Assembly (NCBI GenBank): GCA_025738555.1
Contig: JAOVFP010000004.1
Location: forward strand, 5,456,001-5,520,000
DNA from: Cyathus striatus
Lineage: Eukaryota; Basidiomycota; Agaricomycetes; Agaricales; Nidulariaceae
Direction: 5' to 3'
DNA: 64,000 nucleotides
Positions 22,701 to 32,680 of this stretch are shown here, piece after piece. Each line of letters starts with the position of its first letter. Position 1 is the first letter of the stretch. The notes below the pieces were generated by a model. The model was not told where the DNA came from. It saw only the letters and a list, made by a program, of their open reading frames with translations, and searched no databases. Made by a program: the position numbers and the translations under genes.

Positions 22701-24953
22701 ACATACTTGTTGAAAGTATGCATACATATAACAGATAAAATATTGAAACTGGATATAAACAAAAAGCAGTTGAATGAAATTCTTACAGGTCTCGATTCTC
22801 TCTATTCTTCTTTCTCTTTCCATCCTTCCTTTTCTCCTTCTCCTTCCCTTTTCCTTTAGTTGCTTCTCTCACTCTTTCTTTTCCCTTTCCTTTTCCCTTA
22901 TCTTTGCTTTTCATATTATCAGAAGACTCCTCATCTTCAGAAGTCTCCTTTGCATCTTTCTTAGCAATCTTCTGCTGTTTCTCAATTTTCAGAAGAATAG
23001 CCTTCAAAGTTTCTTGGGTTTGTGTCTTTCCTTTCCAAACTTCATAGTCAGAGATGTCTTCATTCCCTTGAAGCCAAAGATTCATTTGAGTGTGCAAATG
23101 AAGTTTTGTAAACACTCCTTTCCATCTATAATATGCTGGTACTGACATAAATATTGGTGCAACAACATTTATACCAGGCAATTTGTCTTTCCATTTTCCA
23201 CTAGAAATCATAGATGGAAGTTGCTTAATAATATTCTCAATAAATAACCATTTAGCATAGGATAAACGTATATTTGAAACAGTATGGTCACGTAAAGCAT
23301 TGGGAACTTTGAATAAATTGATCAACTTTTGCTGATCTGAGGTTGTATCTCTTAACTTAGATGTGGAAGATGTTGAAGCACCTTCATTAGAATCTGATGG
23401 AACACTAGATATATTTGATGTTTGTGTTGTGCCAAAACCATCCTAAATTCCAATTAAATTATGCACTACTTCTGAAATAAATTGTAACTTACAAGTAAAA
23501 TCTTACAATATGTATTTTTATTTGTATCCAGATTCCATTCTACTTGCTGATTTGTATCATTTAATAATTCAGAATATTGACCAGCAAAGTTCCATCCTTC
23601 ACTTTCCCATAAAAAGATATATGGGTTGGACACTTGAATTGACTTATACTTTTGTCCAATGTATTGTAAAATCTTATATAAATGAACTTGAATTTCAATT
23701 TTACGAAATGAGAATATTGGATCAGCAGCTGAAAAATCATTGTAGATATAAAGAGTTCCAGTAGTTAAAATTGCATCAGATGCAATTTCTGACATTGCAT
23801 CATTATCTCCAATATTGTAATTATTTCCAACTGCTTTTTGGCGACTATGTCCACCAGTAATTCTTGAGGCACCTTGAAGATCCAAAGACATATCCTCTTC
23901 AGAACTATCCTCATATTGTCTCATAAAATTTTGAAACTGCATTGGATCATGCAGTAATTCATTTTGAGTTGATTTATCAGACTCAGAGATAGAACTTCTA
24001 GATGAAGTCCTGGAAGCAGATTGGCTTGAAGTAGACTGACTAGATGCAGAGCGATGTGAAATTGATCTTCTGCTAACTTTTGATGAATGGCTAGTAGAAC
24101 TCATAGTAGGAGACTCAGGAGACTCAGGTCTTCTCCTTTTATCAGCAGATTTACGGGGAGTAATTTCAGTAATATCATGATTCTCAGAGTCCATTTCTTC
24201 TTGAATTTGGAGAGGCCACCTTGCATGTGAAAATACTGATGCACCCTCATCATCATTGAATAGGTCATCCATATTAATGGACAGAAAGTTAAATGAGTCC
24301 CGAGGAGCAGATGCTTGGATAATAGATGCAGGTGTAACTGTTCCTGAACGTTCACGGTAGTGAGGTGGTGGAGCAACTGAGATGTTGCTATCTTCTAAGA
24401 TTCTTTCTGCACTGAAATCAAGTAAAATATTAGAAATATATATAAATAAACAAAAAAATGTACTTTGTTAGTTTCTTTGGTGGTCCAGCAGCATCATTGT
24501 GCTGGTCTTCTTCAAGACGTTGAACAGATGTCATTCTATGAATGTATAAAATCACTAAAATCATGAAGTAACTTTTACTTACTTGGTTTTCTTCTTTTTA
24601 ATCACCACTTCTCTCTGTTCTTCAATTTCAACTTCTTCCTCCTCACTCTCTGCTCCCCCCTCAGCCATCACCACCTCTTCCTTTTCCTTCTCCTCCTTCT
24701 CCTCCTCCTCCTCCTCCTCCTCCTCCTCCTCCTCTTCCTCCTCACTCTCACTTACAACCTTCTTTCTCCCTTTCCCTTTTCTCCCACCTTTACTAACTTC
24801 TCCTGACTTAGCTCCACCTCTCTTGGATCTGGAACTAGGAGCTTGAGACTTTACTGCTCCAGAAGTGCCAGAATTTTTGGACCTGGACCTGGTGGAACTG
24901 GCAGGAACAGCAGCAGCAGCAGCTGTAGCAGATCTGAGAGCTCTAGGAGGCAT
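19729..24953 (-). CDS. intact KDZ-family transposase with CxC5 and CxC6 cysteine clusters
   Basis: Predicted DNA transposase of the Kyakuja-Dileera-Zisupton class. I join six exons, 24953-24583, 24535-24464, 24411-23493, 23442-22787, 22213-20110 and 20058-19729, giving 4452 nt, 1483 residues with no stop. The apparent TAA at 22783 lies in a GTAAGA donor, and both KDZ copies keep the same phase across that long intron, so this is one gene rather than two. The N-terminal ~670 residues are basic then acidic and Ser-rich. They are followed by a short hydrophobic stretch (IIWLFIFYAF), then a CxC5-type cluster near residues 825-930 (CPSRYTCSKQSC, CKRC, YYADH), an acidic/Ser linker, a CxC6-type cluster near 1120-1190 (MDGIIMGPRHC, CIYH, CHIKSC, CINH) and a C-terminal transposase part (YVCIDKACVVL, DSYHYINHRT, CRKWCNP, ACEQLNAWLGG). 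The tail is highly acidic (EEEE, YDREE). The start codon was chosen because it opens the first exon after a stop-containing stretch and matches the + copy. No terminal inverted repeat was identified. Confidence 0.82.
22540..22690. repeat. ~53-bp tandem repeat inside the KDZ intron
   Basis: Three near-identical units contain GTCCATACTGTTGAAAGTAG, ATCTAAGTTG and AAAAAAGAAAT. CATACTGTTGAAAG and ACTTGTTGAAAG variants continue through the rest of the 573-nt intron (22214-22786). Read on the gene's strand the word is CTTTCAACAGTAT, the same word repeated in the intron of the other KDZ copy. Confidence 0.8.
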
Positions 24954-25199
24954 GGAGATTGAAGTACAATAAAGCAGAAGTTAAGTGATGTACTTTGATG
25001 AGGGGGGAAAGGAAGGAACTTTACAACATAGGTGCTTCTATATATTAGATACAGCAAGACATCACAAGGTTCAACTTATAAATAGTATGTGAGAATAATT
25101 CACTTAAGTTTCCATATAGGTCCTGCTGTTCTCGTCAACTGACAACTGTCAGGACAAGAATACCACAGGACCAAAAGGAAAAGCCTCTGCCGAAGCAGA
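24954..25199. other. upstream region of the KDZ gene
   Basis: No gene. AT-rich, with TATATATTAG on + at about 25037-25046. This is presumably 5' leader or promoter of the - strand KDZ gene; no defined element can be assigned. Confidence 0.3.
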
Positions 25200-26220
25200 G
25201 AAAGACAAAAAATTCTCCCACACACTAAGATGTATGGGAATGCGCAGACAGAAGGGGGAAGACAACACATGGCGCAACGAGAACATAGTGAGGGGAGGTA
25301 TGGGCAGACGGAGGGGAAGACACAACAGGCACAACGAGAACATAGCGAGGGGGAGGGGGTACACACAGACAGAGGGGAGAGGACAGGACACGGTGTAGTG
25401 AGAACATAGCGAGGGGGGGTACACGCAGACAGAGGGGAGAGGACAGGACACAGTGAACCGAGAACATAGCAAGGGGAGGATACGCGCAGATGGAGAGGGA
25501 AGACGACACACGGCGCAACGAGAACATAGCAAGGGGGGGGGGATATGGACATCCGGGGGGGTGAACGCGCCGACAGCACATAGTCGACGCAACGTAAACA
25601 TAACGAATGGGGGGTATGCGCATCCGGGGGGGAACACGCAGATGGAGGGGGAAGACGGAACACGGTCAACGCGACGACGTTGCACGGCGCAACCTGAACG
25701 TAACGAAAGGGGGTATGTGCCATCCAGGGGGGGGGAACGCGCAGATGGAGGGGAAAGACGGGACACGGTCAAAGCGACGACGCTGCACGGCGCAATGTGA
25801 ACATAACGAGAGGGGGTATGTGCATCCGGGGGGGTGAACACGCAAACGGAGGGGGAAGATGGCACAGTCGACGCAAAGTTGCAGATGGGGGTGGGGTGAA
25901 CGCGCAGCCGGAGGGGGAAGACGGGACACAGTCGACGCAACGTGAACAGAATGAGAGGGGGGTATGTGCATCCGGGGGGGGATCGCGCTGAAGGAGGGGG
26001 AAGACGGGACACAGTCAACGTGATGATGTTGCACGGCACAACAAGGGGGGTATGCGCATCCGGGGGAGACGAGGGGGTGAACGCGCAGACGGAGGGGTAA
26101 AGGCGGCACACAGTCGACGCAACGTGAACATAGTGAGAGGGTAGGTATTCGCATCCAGGGAGGAGGGGGAACGCACAGACGGAGAAAGGAAGACCGTACA
26201 CGAAACGAGCGGAAAGGAGG
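25200..26220. repeat. CpG-rich minisatellite upstream of the KDZ gene
   Basis: About ten degenerate units of roughly 60-110 bp. Each has GAACGCGCAGACGGAGGGGG, AAGACGGGACACGGTC, a GCACGGCGCAACG or GACGCAACG motif, AACATAACGAGAGGGG and GTATGTGCATCCGGGGGG. Runs of 6-9 G are common on +. CpG is dense, in contrast to the CpG-poor sequence on both sides. Long open frames on both strands (for example 25149-26201 on -) are read-throughs of the repeat and are not called genes. Confidence 0.8.
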
Positions 26221-26573
26221 GGGGAGAGAACGTTGCGCGGCGCGTCGAGAACGAATCAGCGTTTGCGCTACGTGACAGAATCGCCCACGCGTGTACCAGT
26301 ATATGGTGTCATCGAAGATACAACTCTGTTTCTAAAAAAAAAACGAGCGAGAACGAATGAATGAAACATAAAAAAAAGACTTACTTATTAATATGCCCCC
26401 CAACGACGAAACCTTCAGCCCTCCGTCACATTCCAGATGCACAGCGCGGAGAGACAAGAGAGAGAAGAGAGGCAGGAAGCGAGTTGAGGGAAAAGGGTGG
26501 GAAAGGGCGAAGGGGGGGAAAGTGGGGAGAGGAGCGAGTAACCAGTCCGGATAACTCCACCAAATCCAAAACC
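26221..26573. other. GC-rich unique sequence, no gene recognised
   Basis: CpG-rich sequence following the minisatellite, with a G/A-rich stretch at 26440-26540. The small frames at 26332-26613 and 26361-26735 have no recognisable motif. Confidence 0.35.
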
Positions 26574-26790
26574 ACGCACAGACCATTTGCGCACGGACCA
26601 TGTCACGTGACATTACGCGAAGGAGCCGAAAACGTATACGGAAAACGCATGGACCATGTCACGACGCACAGACCATTTGCGCACGGACCATGTTACGTGA
26701 CATTACGTAAAGGAGCCGAAAACGGATACGGATAACGCATGGGCCGTGTCACGTGACCTCTTTGCACGGACCATTTCGCACGGTCACGTG
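26574..26790. repeat. 90-bp tandem duplication with GTCACGTGAC sites
   Basis: Copies start at 26574 and 26664, each with ACGCACAGACCATTTGCGCA, CACGTGACATTACG (or TACGTGACATTACG) and AAAACG.ATACGGA. A partial third follows. The palindrome TCACGTGA occurs near 26602, 26748 and 26782, and a one-base variant near 26692. CACGTG is the core site of bHLH factors of the Cbf1 type, so this could be regulatory, but that is inference. Confidence 0.65.
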
Positions 26791-26829
26791 ACTTTTTTGA
26801 TGTGTACTAATGTTGTGTGGGAACTTGTG

Positions 26830-27130
26830 ACAACAGAGTTCAATGTCAGAGAATGTACTGAGAGTCCAGTGACTTACTATCAGGAGATTCTCATTGGACT
26901 CTCTGAGATTCATCTCAGTATAGTATCACTGGACTCTCTGAGACTCTCACCCAATGAGAATTTGGTGAGATTTTAGTGAGATGAAAATTGTTCATTTTCT
27001 CAGTGTAGTCTCAGTACATTCTCAGTAAACTCTCTCTACACTCTCAGTACTATCACTAAAATTAACCTGGATTCTCACTGGAGTATCAGAGAGTCTCATG
27101 AGAATCTCACTGGATTCTACTGAGAATGTG
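26830..27130. repeat. short-word island, word GAGTCTCACTGGA
   Basis: CTCACTGGACTCTC, GGACTCTCTGAGA, GAGAATC and CTCAGTA.A words occur in both orientations. The word is the same as in the 18966-19360 island. Both islands are followed by a block with the GTCCATGC motif, and together the two island-plus-block units bracket the - strand KDZ gene in direct orientation. Confidence 0.7.
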
Positions 27131-27780
27131 GGTCAGTGTCAGGTCCTCTGAAAATACAGAATATGCAGATATGGATGATAATTGTTATGATCTGAGCTGG
27201 TCTCATGATGTCTTCTGGTCTTGTGATATAATAATCATGTGACTCGTCACTACACTTGTAAGTCGTATGACAGAGTCGAAGTCTAAACAGTTATAACATA
27301 AATTATACACTAATGGACTTTGTGGCGTCTTCACAGTAACACTTGAAGAGCAAATATGAAGTAGCGGTGTTCTGGGTCTGAGGTGTTCTCAAAGGGGATA
27401 GAGGGGATTAGCCAGCTATATTGGATGATAGCTAAACTAAGATCAAGCTGAAGAAGCTTGATTGGAATACATGTGCTATTTATACAAAAGAAGCATGGTC
27501 CATTCGCAGAAAGGTATGCTACTATAAATAGAGTCCATGACTTGCCATGACTCGGCAGAGGTCTATAAATAAATGCGCAGCATATCAGTAAGCAAGTCCA
27601 AGGAGATAAGAGAAGTCCATGCTTGTAGTATGACAAACCAGAGGAGCGGGGTCAGGGATGATGAGTAAGTATGTAGTTATAAATAGAAAGGGATCGGTAA
27701 GCTAAAAGATATAAATAGAAGGGTCATGTGCAAAAGAGGTAGTCTGGCGGGGTTGAGATGGAAAAAGTGTAACAATAATG
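27131..27780. other. block with GTCCATG motif copies, no gene
   Basis: Copies of the GTCCATG...CAGAGG motif occur at 27533 and 27615, several TATAAATA stretches follow, and GGGGTTGAGATGGAAAA occurs near 27750. The arrangement parallels 19361-19728. The frame at 27331-27636 on - has no recognisable motif. Confidence 0.5.
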
Positions 27781-28319
27781 CAATGGAAACAGATCTTGTT
27801 CCAGAACCAAATCACTTTCACATTCATTAGTATTCATTAGTAGTCAATATGCCCTTTAATATCCATCATACACTATTATAACATCTAATGATCACCTTTG
27901 ATCACTCATACATTCATTAATAATAATGAATACCATTAGATTTTAGCAGTGATCATGGAAGTCAGGGATTTTGTGATCACTTTTTCATAAAACCTGGGCT
28001 TTTTATGATCCAAATTGGCTGACACTTATGGAGAAGTAGTCAATTCTAAAAAAAATACAGAGTGAGAATGAATGTCAATATATATAAGCTTACCAATAGC
28101 AATAAATGTGGCACTCTATGCCATGGGGTTAAATAGGAGGAACAGGGGGAACAGGATGACAGCAGTGGTGGTGGTGATGGTGGTGGTGGTGGTGTGGAAG
28201 GAAAGTGGGGGATGCATGGCACAACAGCGAACATGTGGGAAGTTTTTCAACATTGAGCAAAAACTATGGTGGGGGTAGAGAGCATATGATGGTTATATAG
28301 CATATAGTTCTTTTGGAAA
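27781..28319. other. AT-rich sequence with small inverted words, no gene
   Basis: At 27820-27990 CATTCATTAGT, ATGATCACCTTTGATCAC and GTGATCA words occur in both orientations, a possible minor island. A GGTGGTGGTGATGG tract lies at 28160-28195. No coding feature is supported. Confidence 0.4.
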
Positions 28320-28425
28320 GTAAGGCTGTATGGCCTAGCAGTTAGTTCACCAACTCATGGGAAATTAATTTCAGGTTTTGCAAGGTGCTGTGTTTGAACA
28401 CTGCTATGAATGCTCTTTTTTTATT
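28320..28425 (+). repeat. tRNA-like (SINE-type) head with Pol III boxes
   Basis: A box TGGCCTAGCAGT at 28331-28342, B box GTTTGAACA at 28392-28400, then seven T at 28416-28422. Box spacing is about 61 nt. A short-word island follows directly downstream on the same strand, the arrangement seen in mirror orientation at 9.7-10.16 kb. The box sequences differ enough from the first copy that these are not simply one duplicated locus. Confidence 0.55.
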
Positions 28426-28444
28426 GCACTATACTATATATAGT

Positions 28445-28735
28445 AAGAGTAATGCTCCATTCACATTTCATGTGAATTTCACCTGAATCTCACATGAATC
28501 TCACACACGTTGAGAGTGAAAGTAAATCCAGAATGTGAAAATTCATCTGAATATTACATGAATCTTTCACCTGAAATTCATGTGAATAGGTGAAGTTCAT
28601 ATGAAGTTCTGGTGAAATTCATGTGAAATTCACACGAAATAATTTGCAGTGTTCTCACCTAAAAATCGAAAAAATAATGGGCTAAAAGTTCACATGAATT
28701 TCACCAGAACTTCATATGAAATTCACATGGAAGGG
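28445..28735. repeat. short-word island, word TTCACATGAA
   Basis: TTCATGTGAA, TTCACCTGAA and TTCACATGAATTTCACC occur repeatedly in both orientations. About 28589-28630 is a close reverse complement of 28688-28731. The region ends in a run of nine G at 28733-28741. Confidence 0.8.
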
Positions 28736-28857
28736 GGGGGGAGCATAAAGAGCTTGAGAAATATGATATAATATACCTATTTAGTATAATTTATCTGTTG
28801 ATGTGGTATACAGTTAAAAGGGCAAAGAGGGTTACTAGGGAGTAATAGCTACGAAAC

Positions 28858-29877
28858 TATGTAAAGGTCGTCACTTACTCTTGCTAACAATCAAGCAGGG
28901 GCAAGTCCAGGGGAATATCTTCAGAATACCCAAGGTAATTCCGGGCAAGGGAGGGATGAACACACTATAATATTCACTTGTAATCTATAACGCTTGTAAT
29001 CACTAATAATAAACTAAGCTTCTTTGAGGTCCTGGGAGGGCTTAGATCACACTGGGTTTTTACACTCGGAAATTGAATAGATTGTCACGAATATGCTAAA
29101 TAGCACTGATAGCGGAAGGAATCAATACAGGATTGCTTGGTTCTACATGAGCAGGTTTGCAAGTCTTATATACTACTGGAAAAGCGGAGTTCTTAGGTAC
29201 TGTAAAGGTACTGTACAGGTATGGCAGATGTCTAGATAAGGTAATTAACTACGACGCTGGGCAGAGGGATGTGCATGAAGGTCTGGATAGGAGAGCATTG
29301 GACTTAGCTCCTCGAAAGGGGCGGGCATGCGTGATAATAGAGACGCGCTTATTGGCTGATGTGCGGGTCTTAGATGCCCTGTCACACCGCGGGCCTAAAG
29401 ATAGAACCATCGGCAACCATGGCTTCGGGTATATGGTCTGTTCGCTTCGATCAGTAGATCAGGGTGAGATCTCATTTGCAAGATGCCGAGGACTGATCTG
29501 GGTTGAGTCCAGAGTTGCGGCAATGGCTGTTGGCGCTTGATGGGCACCTTGACGCTGTAGGCTTCTTTGGGTAAGTTGCGCTGCCGGAACCATCCCGTGA
29601 CCTGGACGCGTCGCGTTACCGTGTGATTATGGTGGATCAAGTGCCACTGGGGTTCTATATACACGCTTTCTTGCTAATCCCTTACTATAATCACTATTGC
29701 TTTTAGATCTGTTTACTATGTCCTTAGTGGTGGTGACTATAAATAGCATGATCATTGGCAGTTCGGACCTCACTCCAACGCTTAGGTAATCCAATTGTGA
29801 TCGCAAGTGAGTGATTTATATTATGTAGATATAGCAAAAATATGCTTATATACGTTGTACGTCCGTCAGGCGTATCA
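28858..29877 (-). repeat. candidate 3' LTR
   Basis: The right edge is set by the polypurine tract: read on -, the sequence after it starts TGATACGCCTGACGG at 29877, a usual TG start. The left edge is a guess at a TG on + near 28858, where CpG content also changes, giving about 1.0 kb. A TATTTATAG stretch near 29740 on - could be the promoter. The open frames inside (29157-29540, 29395-29664) are not called genes. With the other LTR missing, the edges cannot be confirmed by comparison. Confidence 0.45.
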
Positions 29878-29890
29878 TCTCCCCCCCACC
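29878..29890 (-). promoter_or_regulatory. polypurine tract
   Basis: On the - strand GGTGGGGGGGAGA directly precedes the TG that starts the presumed LTR. This is the expected priming site for plus-strand DNA synthesis in a Ty3/gypsy element and fixes the element's orientation and left boundary. Confidence 0.6.
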
Positions 29891-30137
29891 AACAAATGAC
29901 TGTCCTCAGTCTTTGATAGGTCCCTAAGCTTTAGCTACGCGTGTGCGCCCTCAAAGCTTAAATGCAAGTCGCCGCATCATTCGAAGGTTCCAAAGAAGGT
30001 ACAGTTTTCCCTTCATTTGTCTTGGATCCTCAGGGTCCACTCATGTGTTCTGAGTATTTAACCCTCGCCAGGAGGGGTAGATAGGCTTTGTTCGTTTGCT
30101 ATTCCCCTCTTTTACTGCTGCTTTCTCGCGTCTACTC

Positions 30138-32240
30138 ATGCCTCCTTTCAACCATTCAGCTCCCAAGACCCCCGTGGATTGTGATGCTACCAAAGCCCTT
30201 CAAGACCTCGCTGGCATGACCCCTCTGTCGCCTAATGCCGAGCGGGAGATGGCACTGTCTGACCGGGACCCTTTGCCCACGCCTATGCATGCCCCACCGC
30301 TTCCATTACCCAAGCGGGGTTTCGTCAAAGGTATGTGCTGACGTCCCTCTTGTTGTTTGGCTAACTTTCACTGAGTTTTTTACAGGCCGTAAAGGTGGTC
30401 CACCTGGAAGGAAGACTTTCGAGGTTCTCATGTCCCCTCGTGCTGTGATTTCATCTTCTTCCAGGTCCCAGGATTCTACTCCTGCGTCCAGTGGGATGGC
30501 CAATTCTAGTACTCCCGCAGCTCATGAGTGGCTTTTCTGTGCTTTACTTGGTAGTCATTGATCTAACTACCTTACAGTTCTCACAGCGGGATTACTTGGT
30601 CAGTCCCGCCCTCCGGTACCTGTTGCACCTGAGGTGGTCAAATCACTGCCTCATATTGTTACTCCAGCAGTATCTCCCCCAGCATCTCATCGTCAGCACA
30701 TGACGTTGGTTGCTGAGAATGACCTCTCTTATGAGCAGATGGTTCAAAATCCTCTGGTATCGGACCTGGATGACTCGATGGAAGTCGATATGCAGCCTGG
30801 CACACCCTCTGAGGTAGATGAGGATGATAAAGACGAAACTATGGCTGCAGAGGATGCCACTGCCCCTATTGAAGTGGTACCAGAAGAGGATGAGGAGTCT
30901 TCCTCTGCCAAGTCCGAGGAGGAGGATGAATTGGCTGATGACAGTGGGTCTTATCGACCTGGTCTGTCCCCTCTTTCTCTGACATCCCTCTTTGTCTGAT
31001 ACTCATTTTTGTCTAGCTTCTGGTTCCCGAGCTGCCTCCTCCAACTCGCCTCGCCGCTCTGCACATCCTTCCGTGTCCAAGAAAACCGCGACTGCTGCCA
31101 CCAAAAGTATGTCGAGGGGTCCTACATCTGTGTCCAAAATGCGTTCTGGTAAGAGTGCTAGCACTGCACCCCGCAAAACCACCAAAGCTACTCGTCGACA
31201 GGAGGATCTTCCCCATATGACAGCTGGTGCTCCTTTGAGGAGTGAGCGCTTGTATGAGTCTCTTGAAGAGGCGCTTACCGCCTTAGGTACTGAAAATTGT
31301 GTAGCCTGTGACACCCATTCCTTGGACTGCGCTGGTGAGGCTGGTGCTAATACTACCGGAGTCTGCTGTCGATTCTGCAAGCATTTCCAGGGCGGTCAGT
31401 GTAGCCGCCAGGTGCTTCCACCCATGGCTGCTTTTCAGACTGCTCTTGCCCATAGCGCTGGTTTGGCGTCTATTCCTGGTAAGAACAACATCAGTAATTC
31501 CTCCACTACTAAATGCCCTTTCAGAAGGTGTCGCAGATCCTTGAATCGCAAGGTAATCGTGTGCCATACACTTCAGTGTCAGATATATCATGTTGCTCTG
31601 ATGCTACAAAAATGATAATTAGTAGGTACAATATAATATAAGTGAAATTACTTACACCCCACCAATGAATAATATCATCATCTGCTTTCTTTGCCTTTTC
31701 TCTTTGCTAAGCCTGATATGTGTTTTCACAGGAATTGCCAAGTTAGGACGCGCTATCGATGCAGCAGACTTGGCCTGTCATACCTCAACACTTCGCTATT
31801 CCATCGACTTCATGAAGTGTACTCACTATCGTGTTACTATGGTCCAGCAGCTGCATGCATATGTCAAAAGACACAGCTTTGCTCATTTAATGGCCACTGG
31901 ATTCTTCCATGATGATTACACCGTCAAGGAATTTGAGGAACTCATAGAACTTGCCGAGTTTATTGACAGTGCTTCTCTTCCCTCCGTTGCTGAGGTCTCA
32001 TGCCTGGAGGGTGCATTGCAACAGTCTTTGTCTCGTGAGTTGGCTGCCACCAACCAGTCTTTGGGAGGTTTCATTATTCCGGCTGCCAATACTCAGGTTG
32101 TTCCACTGGCTTTCTATGATGATGCACTGCTGGAGTTCCAAGCTGCTGCCTTTCCTTCCTTGGTGCCATTTGGTCGCGCTTACGAGATCCTGGAGGATGG
32201 GTCCAAAGTTACAGTCCCAGGTGCCGGACGGCCTTTTTAA
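30138..32240 (+). CDS. antisense gene A of the gypsy element: Cys-cluster protein
   Basis: Spliced gene opposite to gag-pol. Exons as I read them: 30138-30330, 30386 to about 30507, about 30556-30960, 31016-31478 and 31732-32240. The second intron is the least certain. The protein starts MPPFNHSAPK. It has a long acidic stretch (EVDEDDKDETMAAEDA, EEDEESSSAKSEEEDE) and a basic Ser/Thr/Lys-rich region. Then comes a double cysteine cluster C-x2-C-x6-C (CVACDTHSLDC) and C-x2-C-x7-C (CCRFCKHFQGGQC, from its second Cys), and finally a helical C-terminal domain of about 170 residues. I recall similar acidic, Cys-cluster hypothetical proteins in many agaricomycete genomes, but no function is known to me. 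The fourth intron (31479-31731) is 253 nt, about five times the normal size, and holds a hAT transposase remnant. It lies directly beside the polypurine tract. Confidence 0.6.
31479..31605 (-). pseudogene. hAT transposase C-terminal (dimerisation) fragment in an intron
   Basis: On - this stretch encodes MAHDYLAIQGSATPSERAFS followed by SGGIT, the highly conserved C-terminal hAT motif (usually ARDYLAIQGS...SERAFSSGG). Nothing else of a hAT element is present. It lies antisense inside the enlarged fourth intron of gene A, so either a hAT element inserted there and was reduced to a remnant, or it was carried in by another rearrangement. Confidence 0.8.
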
Positions 32241-32680
32241 TTCATATTATGTTAATTTTGTCCCTGTACTACTACTTGGCTTGTGCATTTTTATGTACAA
32301 TATGGTTTTTCTTTGCCCGTAGATAGTACCAAAATATGATTTTTGTTCCTGATGTGTGTGTATGCTTTGAAGTGTTATTTTTCTAAGTTGAAATATATGC
32401 ATGACCCAAGTTCCAAATTCTCTGACTAAACCCCCCCACCTCTTTCGCATAGATCTACACCATCCTCGGTGATCGACAGACAATCTCTGACATTCCTGGT
32501 CCGTGCGCACCAAAGCACATGGCGCGTCTTTTGTGGGACTTAGGGGAATTTTCGCTCGTGTTACTGGACAAACGATGAGGAAGAGCCTGAATTGGGAGAT
32601 GTAGCTGTAGGGTATAAAAGGTGGGTCGACACTGGATGGTCCAACAGAATTCCTCAGCATTCTACTCACTGCTTCCTTTG

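Noticed and set aside
22783..22785. KDZ locus as two separate genes, the first ending at TAA 22783
   Set aside because: The TAA lies in a GTAAGA donor, the decayed copy has the same arrangement, and both copies keep phase 2 across the intron, so one gene is the better reading.
25100..26201. A 350-codon frame on - and others on + in the GC-rich minisatellite
   Set aside because: The repeat unit lacks stops in several frames at once; amino acid content is just the unit translated, with Pro/Cys/Ser bias and no family resemblance.
29157..29540. 127-codon frame as a separate gene
   Set aside because: It falls within the presumed LTR, overlaps an antisense frame, and has no motif.
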